Positions 1-5,627 of a DNA stretch of 8,100 nt are shown here, piece after piece. The notes under the pieces are model-generated. The model had not been told where the DNA came from. It did not search any database and saw nothing but the letters and a program-made list of their open reading frames with translations. The stretch lies in contig VGNW01000096.1 in the NCBI GenBank assembly GCA_016865955.1, positions 1 to 8,100 on the forward strand, written 5' to 3'. This DNA comes from Chloroflexota bacterium. Its GTDB lineage: Bacteria; Chloroflexota; Dehalococcoidia; SZUA-161. The first letter of the stretch is position 1. Each line of letters opens with the position of its first letter. A program made the translations under genes and the position numbers.

Positions 1-611
1 TTAAGATAGTTTTTGTCCGGTATATTGACGCCGCCCTCGCCCTGAATTGGCTCCAGCATTATCGCACAGACCTTGGAATCGGTTGCCTTTTTTACGGCAT
101 CGACGCTGTTGTATTCCACATTGATGAAGCCGTCGGGCACAGGTGCGTAAGGCTCCTGGAACTTCTTTTGTCCCGTAGCGGCGGTCATGCACAGCGTACG
201 TCCGTGGAAAGAGTTGAAGGCTGTGATTACCTTGTATGCTCCGTTCAGATACAGCTTGCCGTAGCGGCGTGCCAGCTTCACAGCACCCTCGTTAGCCTCG
301 GCGCCGCTGTTGCAGAAGAATACCTTATCGAAGCAGCTATTCTCCATCAGTATCCGTGCCAGTTCCAACTGCGGCACCGTGTAGAACTGGTTCGATGTCT
401 GAATCAGCGTCTTAGCCTGCTCGGCAAGCGCCTTGGCCACCATTGGATGGCAGTGCCCCAGGCTGTTCACCGCCCAGCCTGCGGTGAAGTCCAGGTACCG
501 ATTCCCCTTATCGTCCCAGACATGTGTTCCTTTCCCTCTGACCAGCGTCAGAGGCATACGTTTGAACGTGGGCATGAAGTATTTCTTTTCCAGTTTCTGC
601 CAGTCCGTCAT
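1..611 (-). CDS. argD: Acetylornithine aminotransferase, N-terminal part (cut by window edge)
   Basis: This PLP-dependent class III aminotransferase converts N-acetylglutamate semialdehyde and glutamate to N-acetylornithine and 2-oxoglutarate in the cytoplasm, the fourth arginine step. The 203 visible codons show the ArgD landmarks: DFTAGWAVNSLGHCHP (residues 41-56), NSGAEANEGAVKLAR (101-115) which forms the PLP phosphate pocket, FHGRT (135-139), ATGQKKF (145-151) and EPIQGEGG (187-194). The catalytic PLP lysine and the C-terminal half (roughly another 190 residues in family members) lie beyond the left edge. The ATG at 611 is preceded by AAGGA with a 7-nt gap, and an in-frame TGA lies about a dozen codons upstream in the repeat tract, so the start is secure. 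It lies 99 bp downstream of argB on the same strand and is probably co-transcribed with it. Related transaminases (succinylornithine, 4-aminobutyrate) share the fold, but the argB neighbour favours ArgD. Confidence 0.93.
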   Translation of the reverse strand, partial: MTDWQKLEKKYFMPTFKRMPLTLVRGKGTHVWDDKGNRYLDFTAGWAVNSLGHCHPMVAKALAEQAKTLIQTSNQFYTVPQLELARILMENSCFDKVFFCNSGAEANEGAVKLARRYGKLYLNGAYKVITAFNSFHGRTLCMTAATGQKKFQEPYAPVPDGFINVEYNSVDAVKKATDSKVCAIMLEPIQGEGGVNIPDKNYL

Positions 612-625
612 AGGTTTGTCCTTCT

Positions 626-706
626 TGCAAGCTTTCAGCAGTCAGCTATCAGCTTTCAGTTTATTATTGACTGAGCCTGGCAGCTGAATGCTAATTGCTA
701 ATTGCT
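626..706. repeat. Two clusters of degenerate heptanucleotide repeats in the argB-argD spacer
   Basis: On the plus strand, four consecutive 7-mers of form NNTCAGC (TTTCAGC, AGTCAGC, TATCAGC, TTTCAGT) run from 633 to 660, with a weaker unit at 626-632. A second cluster, GAATGCT followed by two exact AATTGCT copies, occupies 686-706. Read on the coding (minus) strand these are GCTGANA and AGCAATT units, each with a strict 7-nt period, separated by about 25 bp. The tract fills most of the argB-argD spacer, contains stop codons in the argD frame, and stops just before the argD ribosome binding site. It resembles the short tandemly repeated heptamers known from cyanobacteria and other genomes; function is unknown. 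Confidence 0.8.
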
Positions 707-710
707 CCAA

Positions 711-1481
711 TCATTCTATTCTGGTGCCGCCTTCGTTTCTCTCGACAGCGGCGAGCAGAGCGCCTGCGGAACGACCATCGACAATCTGGGTCGAAGGCAC
801 TTTGTCCAGGGCTTTCAGGCATGCCTCTACTTTGGGTATCATTCCTCCTGAGATAACTCCTGAGTTTATCATAGACCTTGCCTCAGCGACAGACAGCCTG
901 GGCAAAAATTTGTTTTCCCCATCTCGTACGCCGGGCACATCGGTCAGGAAGATAAGCCTCTCAGCCTTGAGCGCCGCAGCGATCTCGCTGGCAACAACGT
1001 CGCCATTTATGTTAAGTAAAGCCACAGGGTCATTTGAGCTGTTATCCAGACGGAACCCAGCCGGTGCAATCACGGGTATGTAACCCGAAGTGAGCACAGC
1101 CTTGATTGGCTCGGGGTTTACCTTCACCACCTCGCCTACATAGCCCAGCTCGGGATTTTCCACTTTAGCCTCAATCAAGCCGCCATCTACGCCGCTGAGA
1201 CCGATAGCCTTGCCTCCCCTGGCTATGATAGCGGCAACAAGCTCCTTGTTGACCAGACCGGCGAGCACGGCTACTACGACTTCAAGGGTGGGAGCGTCCG
1301 TAACCCTCATGCCGCGGACGAAGCTAGTGCCCAGATCCATTCGTTTGAGCCACTCGGTGATTCTGTTGCCGCCGCCGTGCACCACGACAGGTATGATGCC
1401 CTTTTTCTGCAGGGTCACCAAATCATCGAGCGTGGTGTCATGGCTGCCCAGCGTCGAGCCGCCTATTTTGATTACTACCAA
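711..1481 (-). CDS. argB: Acetylglutamate kinase, short form without N-terminal arginine-sensing helix
   Basis: This amino acid kinase family enzyme phosphorylates N-acetyl-L-glutamate with ATP, the second arginine step, in the cytoplasm. Visible motifs: VIKIGGS (3-9) with the ATP-contacting Lys5, HGGG (35-38), VRGMRVTD (55-62), LNINGD (156-161), FLTDVPGV (178-185) and SGGMIPKVEA (211-220) with Lys217. The protein is 256 residues and ends in GGTRIE. The start is TTG: an in-frame TAG lies only two codons upstream, so no upstream start is possible; AGGA lies 4 nt and GGAG 10 nt before it. Arginine-inhibited hexameric homologues carry an extra N-terminal helix and a C-terminal His/GTM-type signature. 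Neither is seen here, so the enzyme looks like the arginine-insensitive dimeric type (inference). It is followed by argD on the same strand and probably shares its transcript. Confidence 0.95.
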   Translation of the reverse strand: MVVIKIGGSTLGSHDTTLDDLVTLQKKGIIPVVVHGGGNRITEWLKRMDLGTSFVRGMRVTDAPTLEVVVAVLAGLVNKELVAAIIARGGKAIGLSGVDGGLIEAKVENPELGYVGEVVKVNPEPIKAVLTSGYIPVIAPAGFRLDNSSNDPVALLNINGDVVASEIAAALKAERLIFLTDVPGVRDGENKFLPRLSVAEARSMINSGVISGGMIPKVEACLKALDKVPSTQIVDGRSAGALLAAVERNEGGTRIE

Positions 1482-1525
1482 ATTATCCTAACTCCGTTTT
1501 CCGATACTCTCATTTTTGACATCTA

Positions 1526-1534
1526 ATCATAACA
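1526..1534 (-). promoter_or_regulatory. Candidate extended -10 promoter for argB-argD
   Basis: On the minus strand this reads TGTTATGAT, an extended -10 (TGN plus TATGAT, 5 of 6 matches to TATAAT). No good -35 box lies at the expected distance, which is typical of extended -10 promoters. Transcription would start near 1519, giving a leader of about 40 nt before the argB TTG. It implies that argB-argD has its own promoter and does not rely on read-through from argJ. Confidence 0.45.
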
Positions 1535-1627
1535 CAAAATGAATGGCAATACACGGTTAAGAGTACCGATGGGTAATCTCAGTATGGGCGATGGACTCGA
1601 ATCAGTGATTGAATGGGATGAGCGAGG

Positions 1628-1831
1628 TTATCTTGGATTGCCTTCGTTTTTGAAGGCGTCGAGGAAGGCTTCGGGCACTTGGGCGCGATTGGAGATAAAC
1701 TCCTGACATGCCTCAACGAATTTGATAAACGACTCGTAGTCGGTGAAAGCGGCTAAGCCTTCGGCATCTCCATGCAGTATCACATGGATATGCTTGCTGC
1801 CGCACTGGTAGATATCGACGGACATTTCCAT
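1628..1831 (-). CDS. Small hypothetical protein (67 aa)
   Basis: I do not recognise this family. The 67-residue product has no signal peptide or membrane segment. It begins MEMSVDIYQCGSKHIHVILHG, which looks like two beta strands, followed by acidic and aromatic helices (DYESFIKFVEACQEFI, about 31-46) and a C-terminal helix VPEAFLDAF (52-60). The chosen ATG at 1831 has AGAGG 8 nt upstream. The frame stays open to a TTG at 1903, but a perfect TATAAT -10 at 1865-1870 would place the transcript start near 1858, inside that longer frame, so the shorter protein is preferred. A second ATG two codons later is also possible. It lies on the same strand as argB, 146 bp upstream of it, and is divergent from the nitroreductase gene at 2011. 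A cytoplasmic accessory role is possible but nothing specific can be said. Confidence 0.7.
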   Translation of the reverse strand: MEMSVDIYQCGSKHIHVILHGDAEGLAAFTDYESFIKFVEACQEFISNRAQVPEAFLDAFKNEGNPR

Positions 1832-1864
1832 AGCTTGAGCCTCTTGCCCACCTTGTTTAACATA

Positions 1865-1870
1865 ATTATA
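1865..1870 (-). promoter_or_regulatory. Candidate -10 box (TATAAT) for the 67-aa gene
   Basis: On the minus strand 1870-1865 reads TATAAT, a perfect -10 hexamer. The position 17 nt upstream has only a weak -35 match (GCCTTT). The predicted transcript start near 1858 leaves about 27 nt to the ATG at 1831, a normal leader length, and supports the shorter start of that gene. Confidence 0.45.
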
Positions 1871-1939
1871 TTCCCGCCGGGTTACAAAAGGCTTAAGAAG
1901 CAAGTCAAGAAATTAAGAAAAGGTTACAATTTGCCTCGA

Positions 1940-1969
1940 TTCATTTAAAATATATCGGGATTCTATAAG
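1940..1969 (+). promoter_or_regulatory. Candidate promoter for the nitroreductase/PLP-enzyme pair
   Basis: TATAAG (1964-1969) matches five of six -10 positions. TTCATT (1940-1945) is a weak -35 at 18-nt spacing. A transcript starting near 1976 would carry about 35 nt of leader with GAGGG before the ATG at 2011. The divergent spacer between 1832 and 2010 must hold a promoter for this direction and this is the best match I see. Confidence 0.35.
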
Positions 1970-2010
1970 ACAAAAGCAGATGCAGTCCCAGAAATAGAGG
2001 GATTTGGGGG

Positions 2011-2811
2011 ATGGAGATTCCGTTTCACGGATGGCATGTCGCTATATTCCAGAGAAGGTCGCGCCGCAGATACGATTCCACGCCTCTGGAGCCTGCTCAG
2101 TTAGATAATCTGAAGGCTATATGCCGGGAGTTCAGGCCTTTTCCGCAAGCTCGCGCCGAACTGATAGATGCATCCCCCGATGAAATCCTCAGGGGCGCTA
2201 TCGGCTCCTACGGTAAAATCAAAGGCGCTCCCACTCTCATAGCTTTCATCGGCGATATGAAAGACCCTCATGTCCATGAGAAGGTGGGCTATACTGGAGA
2301 GGGCATTATTCTGGAGGCAACGGCTATGGGACTCTCCACCTGCTGGGTGGGCGGCTCGATATTCTTCCGCCGGGGAGTAGCTGCGTCCTTATTGGGCATC
2401 AGGAAACAGGAAAAGGTGCTGGCAGTTACTCCAGTAGGACGACCGGTGGGCGAACCTACGCGGGAAGAGACAGCGATGACCGGCTTCGGGCTGTTCCATA
2501 AGCGCAAACCCCTCGTGAAGATAGTCACGGGTCTGGAATCCGGGAAACAGCCGCACTGGGTGAGATCAGCGCTCGATGCAGCCAGACTGGCGCCTTCTGC
2601 CGTTAACAGGCAGCCCTGGCGATTCCATGTCGAGGTGGATAGCATAACAGTATCGATGGATAACCCCGCGCTCAACCTCGGCATATCCAAGCGACTCGAC
2701 TGCGGCATAGCCATGCTGCATATCGAGGTGGCGGCGCTGGATAATAAGGTGAAAGGGGAATGGCAGCTTTTGACAGACCCGAAGGTGGCGAGATTTAAGG
2801 TCAAAAAATGA
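2011..2811 (+). CDS. TM1586-like double-module nitroreductase family protein
   Basis: This 266-aa protein resembles the putative nitroreductase family typified by Thermotoga TM1586, in which two nitroreductase-like half modules sit in one chain. The N-terminal module has FQRRSRRRYDSTPLE (13-27), comparable with the FMN-phosphate-binding RRSxR start of classical nitroreductases, and GEGIILEATAMGLSTCWVGG (96-115). The second has LAPSAVNRQPWRF (193-205), the usual N-x-Q-P-W-R-F flavin contact, and DCGIAMLHIEVAA (230-242). An FMN-dependent cytoplasmic oxidoreductase is likely but the substrate is unknown. The ATG at 2011 is preceded by GAGGG and a G-run. Its stop overlaps the start of the next gene by 4 nt (ATGA), so the two are translationally coupled. 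No membrane segment or signal peptide is seen. Confidence is good for the fold, low for any reaction. Confidence 0.8.
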   Translation: MEIPFHGWHVAIFQRRSRRRYDSTPLEPAQLDNLKAICREFRPFPQARAELIDASPDEILRGAIGSYGKIKGAPTLIAFIGDMKDPHVHEKVGYTGEGIILEATAMGLSTCWVGGSIFFRRGVAASLLGIRKQEKVLAVTPVGRPVGEPTREETAMTGFGLFHKRKPLVKIVTGLESGKQPHWVRSALDAARLAPSAVNRQPWRFHVEVDSITVSMDNPALNLGISKRLDCGIAMLHIEVAALDNKVKGEWQLLTDPKVARFKVKK

Positions 2812-3884
2812 TACCGTTATTTAAAAATTATCCGCGCCTGGCAGATAGACTGCCTTATGTATCTTTAGGCGAGTTCCCCACGCCGGTACACAAGCTTGAG
2901 CGTCTGGGTAGAGAGATAGGACTGAACCGTCTCTATATAAAATGTGACGATCTCTCCGGCAAAATATACGGCGGCAACAAGGTAAGGAAGCTTGAGTTCA
3001 TCCTGGGACAGGCATTGCGAGACGACGTAAAGGAACTGCTGATCCTCGGTCTTATCGGAAACAGGCAAGCCGTGGCAACAACTGTCTACTCACATCAGTT
3101 GGGGATGAAATGCGTGTGCATGATGATACCTGCGCCTGTAGATAGGCAGGTGCGCCGCAATCTTCTTCTAACTCATAGCTGTGGCGCGGAGCTTCACTAT
3201 CAGCCGAAAATATCGCTGCTCGTGTTAGATGCCATATACCAGCTTCTCAGACATAAGTTGCAGTGGGGCAGCTTTCCCCGATTTCTTTCCGGCAAGGGGT
3301 TTTCAATTTTAGGAGCCATCGGCTACGTCAATGCGGCACTGGAACTCAAAGAACAGATTATAGCGGGTGAAATACCAGAGCCTGACTTCATTTATGTAGC
3401 TCGGGGTGGTTCGAGCACAGCAGTAGGGCTGATGCTGGGGCTCAGGGCAGCGAAGCTCAAAACTCGTGTGATTTCGCTGGGGGCGTATCCGCAAAATCGC
3501 ACTCTTGCCGATAAAATAGCGGGGTTCTATGGCAAAGCGGCTTACTATCTTAATTTGCTCGATTCTAGTTTCCCCAGACTGGAATATTCGGAAGATGATG
3601 CAGATATCAGGGACGGCTTCTCGAGAAGGCGGGATGATTGGTTCAAGGAAGAGTGCAAGGAAGCTATAGAGTTGATGAAAGAAAGTGAGGGGATAGAGTT
3701 AGACACTATTTATACGGGAAGGACACTTGCCTGTCTCATCGATGATGCAAGAAAAGGACGACTGAAAAACAAGGTAATATTGTTCTGGAACACGTTTAAC
3801 TCAAGAGATTTCTCAGATGTCATAGCGAGTGTTGATTATCACAACATGCCGCGTGGCTTCCACCGTTATTTCGGCGGAGGTTGA
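2808..3884 (+). CDS. PLP-dependent protein of the ACC deaminase/D-cysteine desulfhydrase family, atypical active site
   Basis: This 358-aa fold-type II PLP protein shows the family start TPVHKLERLGREIG (25-38), YIKCDDLSG (43-51) and GGNKVRKLEF (55-64), where Lys58 is the expected Schiff-base lysine. ARGGSSTAVGL (198-208) is the glycine-rich phosphate-binding loop and IYTGR (301-305) holds the conserved Tyr302. The end, LFWNTFNSRDF (325-335), recalls a subfamily ending in FWNTYNS rather than the classical HTGG. Family members deaminate ACC or cleave D-cysteine. However, the Ser-Asn-His loop that contacts the substrate carboxylate in characterised members reads Gly-Asn-Arg-Gln (84-87) here, so the usual reaction cannot be assumed. 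The ATG at 2808 overlaps the upstream nitroreductase stop by 4 nt, with AAGG seven bases before it. The product is probably cytoplasmic; substrate unknown. Confidence 0.85.
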   Translation: MIPLFKNYPRLADRLPYVSLGEFPTPVHKLERLGREIGLNRLYIKCDDLSGKIYGGNKVRKLEFILGQALRDDVKELLILGLIGNRQAVATTVYSHQLGMKCVCMMIPAPVDRQVRRNLLLTHSCGAELHYQPKISLLVLDAIYQLLRHKLQWGSFPRFLSGKGFSILGAIGYVNAALELKEQIIAGEIPEPDFIYVARGGSSTAVGLMLGLRAAKLKTRVISLGAYPQNRTLADKIAGFYGKAAYYLNLLDSSFPRLEYSEDDADIRDGFSRRRDDWFKEECKEAIELMKESEGIELDTIYTGRTLACLIDDARKGRLKNKVILFWNTFNSRDFSDVIASVDYHNMPRGFHRYFGGG

Positions 3885-3920
3885 AGGGCGGCTGAGGAAT
3901 TAACTTTTATAGAGGCGGGT

Positions 3921-3949
3921 TTGATACCTGTGCCAGCAGATGCTAGAAT
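3921..3949 (+). promoter_or_regulatory. Strong sigma-70 type promoter for the three-gene operon
   Basis: TTGATA (3921-3926) and TAGAAT (3944-3949) are separated by exactly 17 nt, and TGC directly before the -10 adds an extended -10 element. This is the best promoter match in the window. Transcription would begin near 3956. It gives the operon at 3985-5025 its own start and rules out the open-frame ATG at 3940, which lies within the promoter. Confidence 0.75.
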
Positions 3950-3959
3950 CTGAACAGGT
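3926..3959. promoter_or_regulatory. Nested inverted repeats over the promoter, possible operator
   Basis: ACCTGT (3926-3931) and ACAGGT (3954-3959) form perfect 6-bp arms flanking the -10 region. Inside them, CAGAT (3937-3941) and ATCTG (3948-3952) form a second inverted repeat that straddles the -10 box. The two centres differ by 2 bp. The position is right for a repressor site. The first gene of the operon encodes a winged-helix-like protein, so autoregulation is conceivable (inference). Confidence 0.35.
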
Positions 3960-3984
3960 GCAGAATCCGCTCAAGGAGGACACA

Positions 3985-4260
3985 ATGCCAATATCAAGAG
4001 CCCAGTTCAACGAAGGTCTGGAAGACATGAGCTACAAGATAGTTGCCTTTCTGAAGGCACATTCGCAGGAGGCGTTTGAAATCGAGGAAATAGCCGACTG
4101 GGTTTACGGCGCTACGGCAAAGCAGGGGGCACCTACGCTGGCGGAAAGGATGGCGCGGGCGAAGCTGTTGGAGTTTCCCTTAGTTGAGCTGGTGAAAAAG
4201 AGGCAGGTGGAAAAGAAGATAATCGGGGACAAAGCATATTATATCATTGTTCTGGACTAG
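3985..4260 (+). CDS. Small winged-helix-like protein, putative transcriptional regulator
   Basis: This 91-aa protein is first in a three-gene operon. Its layout fits a winged helix-turn-helix: helix SYKIVAFLKAHS (16-27), helix EIEEIADWVYG (32-42), a linker, a longer helix around EFPLVELVKKRQV (63-75), and a beta-hairpin wing VEKKIIGDKAYYIIVL (75-90). The wing and fold are judged by pattern only; no signature of a named family is seen. The start at 3985 has an excellent AAGGAGG seven bases upstream. The longer frame from 3940 is rejected because that ATG lies inside the promoter. Inverted repeats over the promoter could be its own binding site. Its gene is followed 15 nt later by a membrane-protein gene. 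It could alternatively be a protein-interaction winged helix that does not bind DNA. Confidence 0.7.
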   Translation: MPISRAQFNEGLEDMSYKIVAFLKAHSQEAFEIEEIADWVYGATAKQGAPTLAERMARAKLLEFPLVELVKKRQVEKKIIGDKAYYIIVLD

Positions 4261-4275
4261 ATTGCGGAGACAAGG

Positions 4276-4737
4276 GTGGGAAGCCCGGGCTATTTGCTCT
4301 ATGAAGACGATCCGAAGGTCGATAGCTGGATGAAGCTGATGTTCGCTGGCATTGTCCTTCTTTTCCTGATTATGGGGCTGGTGCTGCTTTTTGAGGACAC
4401 TGAAGCTGCTTTTCCCATGTTCGGAGTAGCAGCCTTCGATGCAGTGCTGTTCAGAATTGTACTCCCACGGCGATACCAGATATACAGCGACAGAATAAGG
4501 ATAGTTCTCGGTGGGCCTTTTGCTCTAAATATCCCGCTTTCCACAGTAAAAGAAGTTAAAGCAGCTTCAGGAGCGAAGGCGTTTGCTTACAGCGGGGTTC
4601 GCTTCGCCACATCGTCGAAAAATGTGATTGAGATAACCCGCACCAGGGGCTGCAACTATGTAATCTCACCGTCCAATAGAGATGTTTTCCTGGAGCAGGC
4701 AAACCGAGCCCTTGAAGCCAAATCTCATTCGAGGTGA
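4276..4737 (+). CDS. Membrane protein with two TM helices and a bacterial PH-like domain
   Basis: This 153-aa protein has two hydrophobic segments, about 19-40 (KLMFAGIVLLFLIMGLVLLF) and 46-64, separated by a short acidic loop (EDTEAA). A soluble C-terminal part of about 85 residues follows. That part (RRYQIYSDRIRIVLGGPF, 65-82; IPLSTVKEVKAA, 87-98; GVRFATSSKNVIEITR, 107-122; ISPSNRDVFLEQANRAL, 130-146) has the strand pattern and terminal helix of bacterial PH-like domains found behind two TM helices. The domain most likely faces the cytoplasm (inference). The start is GTG at 4276, with GGAG six bases upstream, 15 nt after the previous stop. The next gene begins 3 nt after its stop, so the three genes are one operon. 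Function unknown; such domains often act as membrane-associated binding or scaffold modules. Confidence 0.75.
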   Translation: MGSPGYLLYEDDPKVDSWMKLMFAGIVLLFLIMGLVLLFEDTEAAFPMFGVAAFDAVLFRIVLPRRYQIYSDRIRIVLGGPFALNIPLSTVKEVKAASGAKAFAYSGVRFATSSKNVIEITRTRGCNYVISPSNRDVFLEQANRALEAKSHSR

Positions 4738-4740
4738 TTT

Positions 4741-5025
4741 ATGAAGAAGGGTTTCAAGAAAACCTGGGAGGAGTGGTATGGAGATATGGTGTGCGATTAT
4801 CAATGGCATGAAATCGAATACAAAGGCAGAAAAGTCCTTTATGTATGCGGCAGAGCCGCGGTAGGCGATGAAGATAAAAAGCTAAATGCCGGATTCACTC
4901 AGGTCATGGGCTTTTTAGACCCCGAGCAACTGCTCAGCGAAGGGGAACGTGAGGAAGTAAAGAAGCTGCTCAAAGGCAGTTTCGCTATCGAGAATGTCTC
5001 CTTTTGGTCGGTGGCAGCGCCATAG
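4741..5025 (+). CDS. Hypothetical soluble protein (94 aa), third gene of the operon
   Basis: I do not recognise this family. The product is hydrophilic, with no signal peptide or membrane segment. It starts with a basic, aromatic stretch (KKGFKKTWEEWYGD, 2-15), continues with two likely beta strands (WHEIEYKGRKVLYVCGRAAV, 22-41), a helix rich in Glu and Lys (LLSEGEREEVKKLLKG, 64-79) and a final strand (IENVSFWSVAA, 83-93). The ATG at 4741 has GAGG six bases upstream, overlapping the end of the previous gene, and the 3-nt gap implies co-translation with the PH-like membrane protein. A role with that protein is plausible but unproven. It is convergent with the nitroreductase gene, with only 6 bp between the two stops and no visible terminator. 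Confidence 0.75.
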   Translation: MKKGFKKTWEEWYGDMVCDYQWHEIEYKGRKVLYVCGRAAVGDEDKKLNAGFTQVMGFLDPEQLLSEGEREEVKKLLKGSFAIENVSFWSVAAP

Positions 5026-5031
5026 CCTCTG

Positions 5032-5535
5032 TCAGTACTGGTTGTAGCTGAATACCTCTTCGAGGCTCTTTCTATCTCTGGGGGCAGGGTCTTCGGCAGG
5101 ATAGCCCAGCGGTGTGCTGGCTACTACGCGCATATTCTCGGGTACGCCCAATGCCTCTTTAACCTTAGCTTCATCGAACCAGCCTATCCAGCAGGTGCCC
5201 AGCCCTCGTTCCGCCGCAGCCAGCACCAAGTGCTCCATGGCGATGCCTATATCCAGCATATAATAGTGCTGGTCGCCTTTAATGCCGGGCTGAGTCGGCT
5301 CAGCGCAGGCTACGACTATGGCAGGGGCTTTGGCAATCCACCGGTTGCCTGCAGCGCCTACCCTATCCTTTATAGCCTGGTCAGTTACCACCACGAAGCG
5401 CCAGCACTGAGTATTGGCCCAGGAAGGCGCCAGGCGGGCGGCCTCCATAATGTATCTAATCTCCTGTTCGGGTACAGGGTCGGGCTTATACCTCCTGATG
5501 CTCCTCCTCTTCCTGATAACATCCATGAATTCCAT
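5032..5535 (-). CDS. Nitroreductase family protein (FMN-dependent oxidoreductase)
   Basis: This 167-aa single-domain protein has the classical nitroreductase landmarks: RKRRSIRRYKPDPVP (8-22) with the FMN-phosphate-binding arginines, ARLAPSWANTQCWRFVVVT (33-51) with the N-x-Q-x-W-R-F contact, LAAAERGLGTCWIGWF (105-120) and VVASTPLGYPAED (137-149). Such enzymes bind FMN, usually as dimers, and use NAD(P)H to reduce nitro compounds, quinones or enones; the physiological substrate cannot be read from sequence. Length is typical of small family members. The ATG at 5535 is preceded by GGGAGGT six bases upstream; a second ATG three codons later is a less likely start. It lies 92 bp downstream of argJ on the same strand and may be read from argJ transcripts. 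A distant double-module relative lies 3 kb away at 2011. Confidence 0.92.
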   Translation of the reverse strand: MEFMDVIRKRRSIRRYKPDPVPEQEIRYIMEAARLAPSWANTQCWRFVVVTDQAIKDRVGAAGNRWIAKAPAIVVACAEPTQPGIKGDQHYYMLDIGIAMEHLVLAAAERGLGTCWIGWFDEAKVKEALGVPENMRVVASTPLGYPAEDPAPRDRKSLEEVFSYNQY

Positions 5536-5627
5536 ATCTTTACCTCCCGATAGCTCAGAAAACTTATTGCTTAGTGCGGGATATGGGTTTATCTGTCATA
5601 TCAGTTACCATTAGATAGGTGGTGAGG

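Noticed and set aside
168..674. Long plus-strand open frame of 168 codons opposite argD
   Set aside because: It is antisense to a well-conserved gene, its peptide has no family-like motifs, and it reads through the repeat tract.
626..706. CRISPR-like array
   Set aside because: The units are 7 nt with no spacers, and no cas genes are present.
1561..1625. tRNA-like T-loop (GATTCGAGTCC on the minus strand) upstream of argB
   Set aside because: The flanking bases do not form a T-stem or acceptor stem and no anticodon arm can be built, so it is a chance match.
1832..1903. Longer form of the 67-aa gene starting with TTG at 1903
   Set aside because: A perfect TATAAT lies inside the extension and the internal ATG at 1831 has a proper binding site.
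3940..3984. Start of the winged-helix-like gene at the ATG at 3940
   Set aside because: That ATG lies between the -35 and -10 boxes, and the ATG at 3985 has a near-perfect Shine-Dalgarno.
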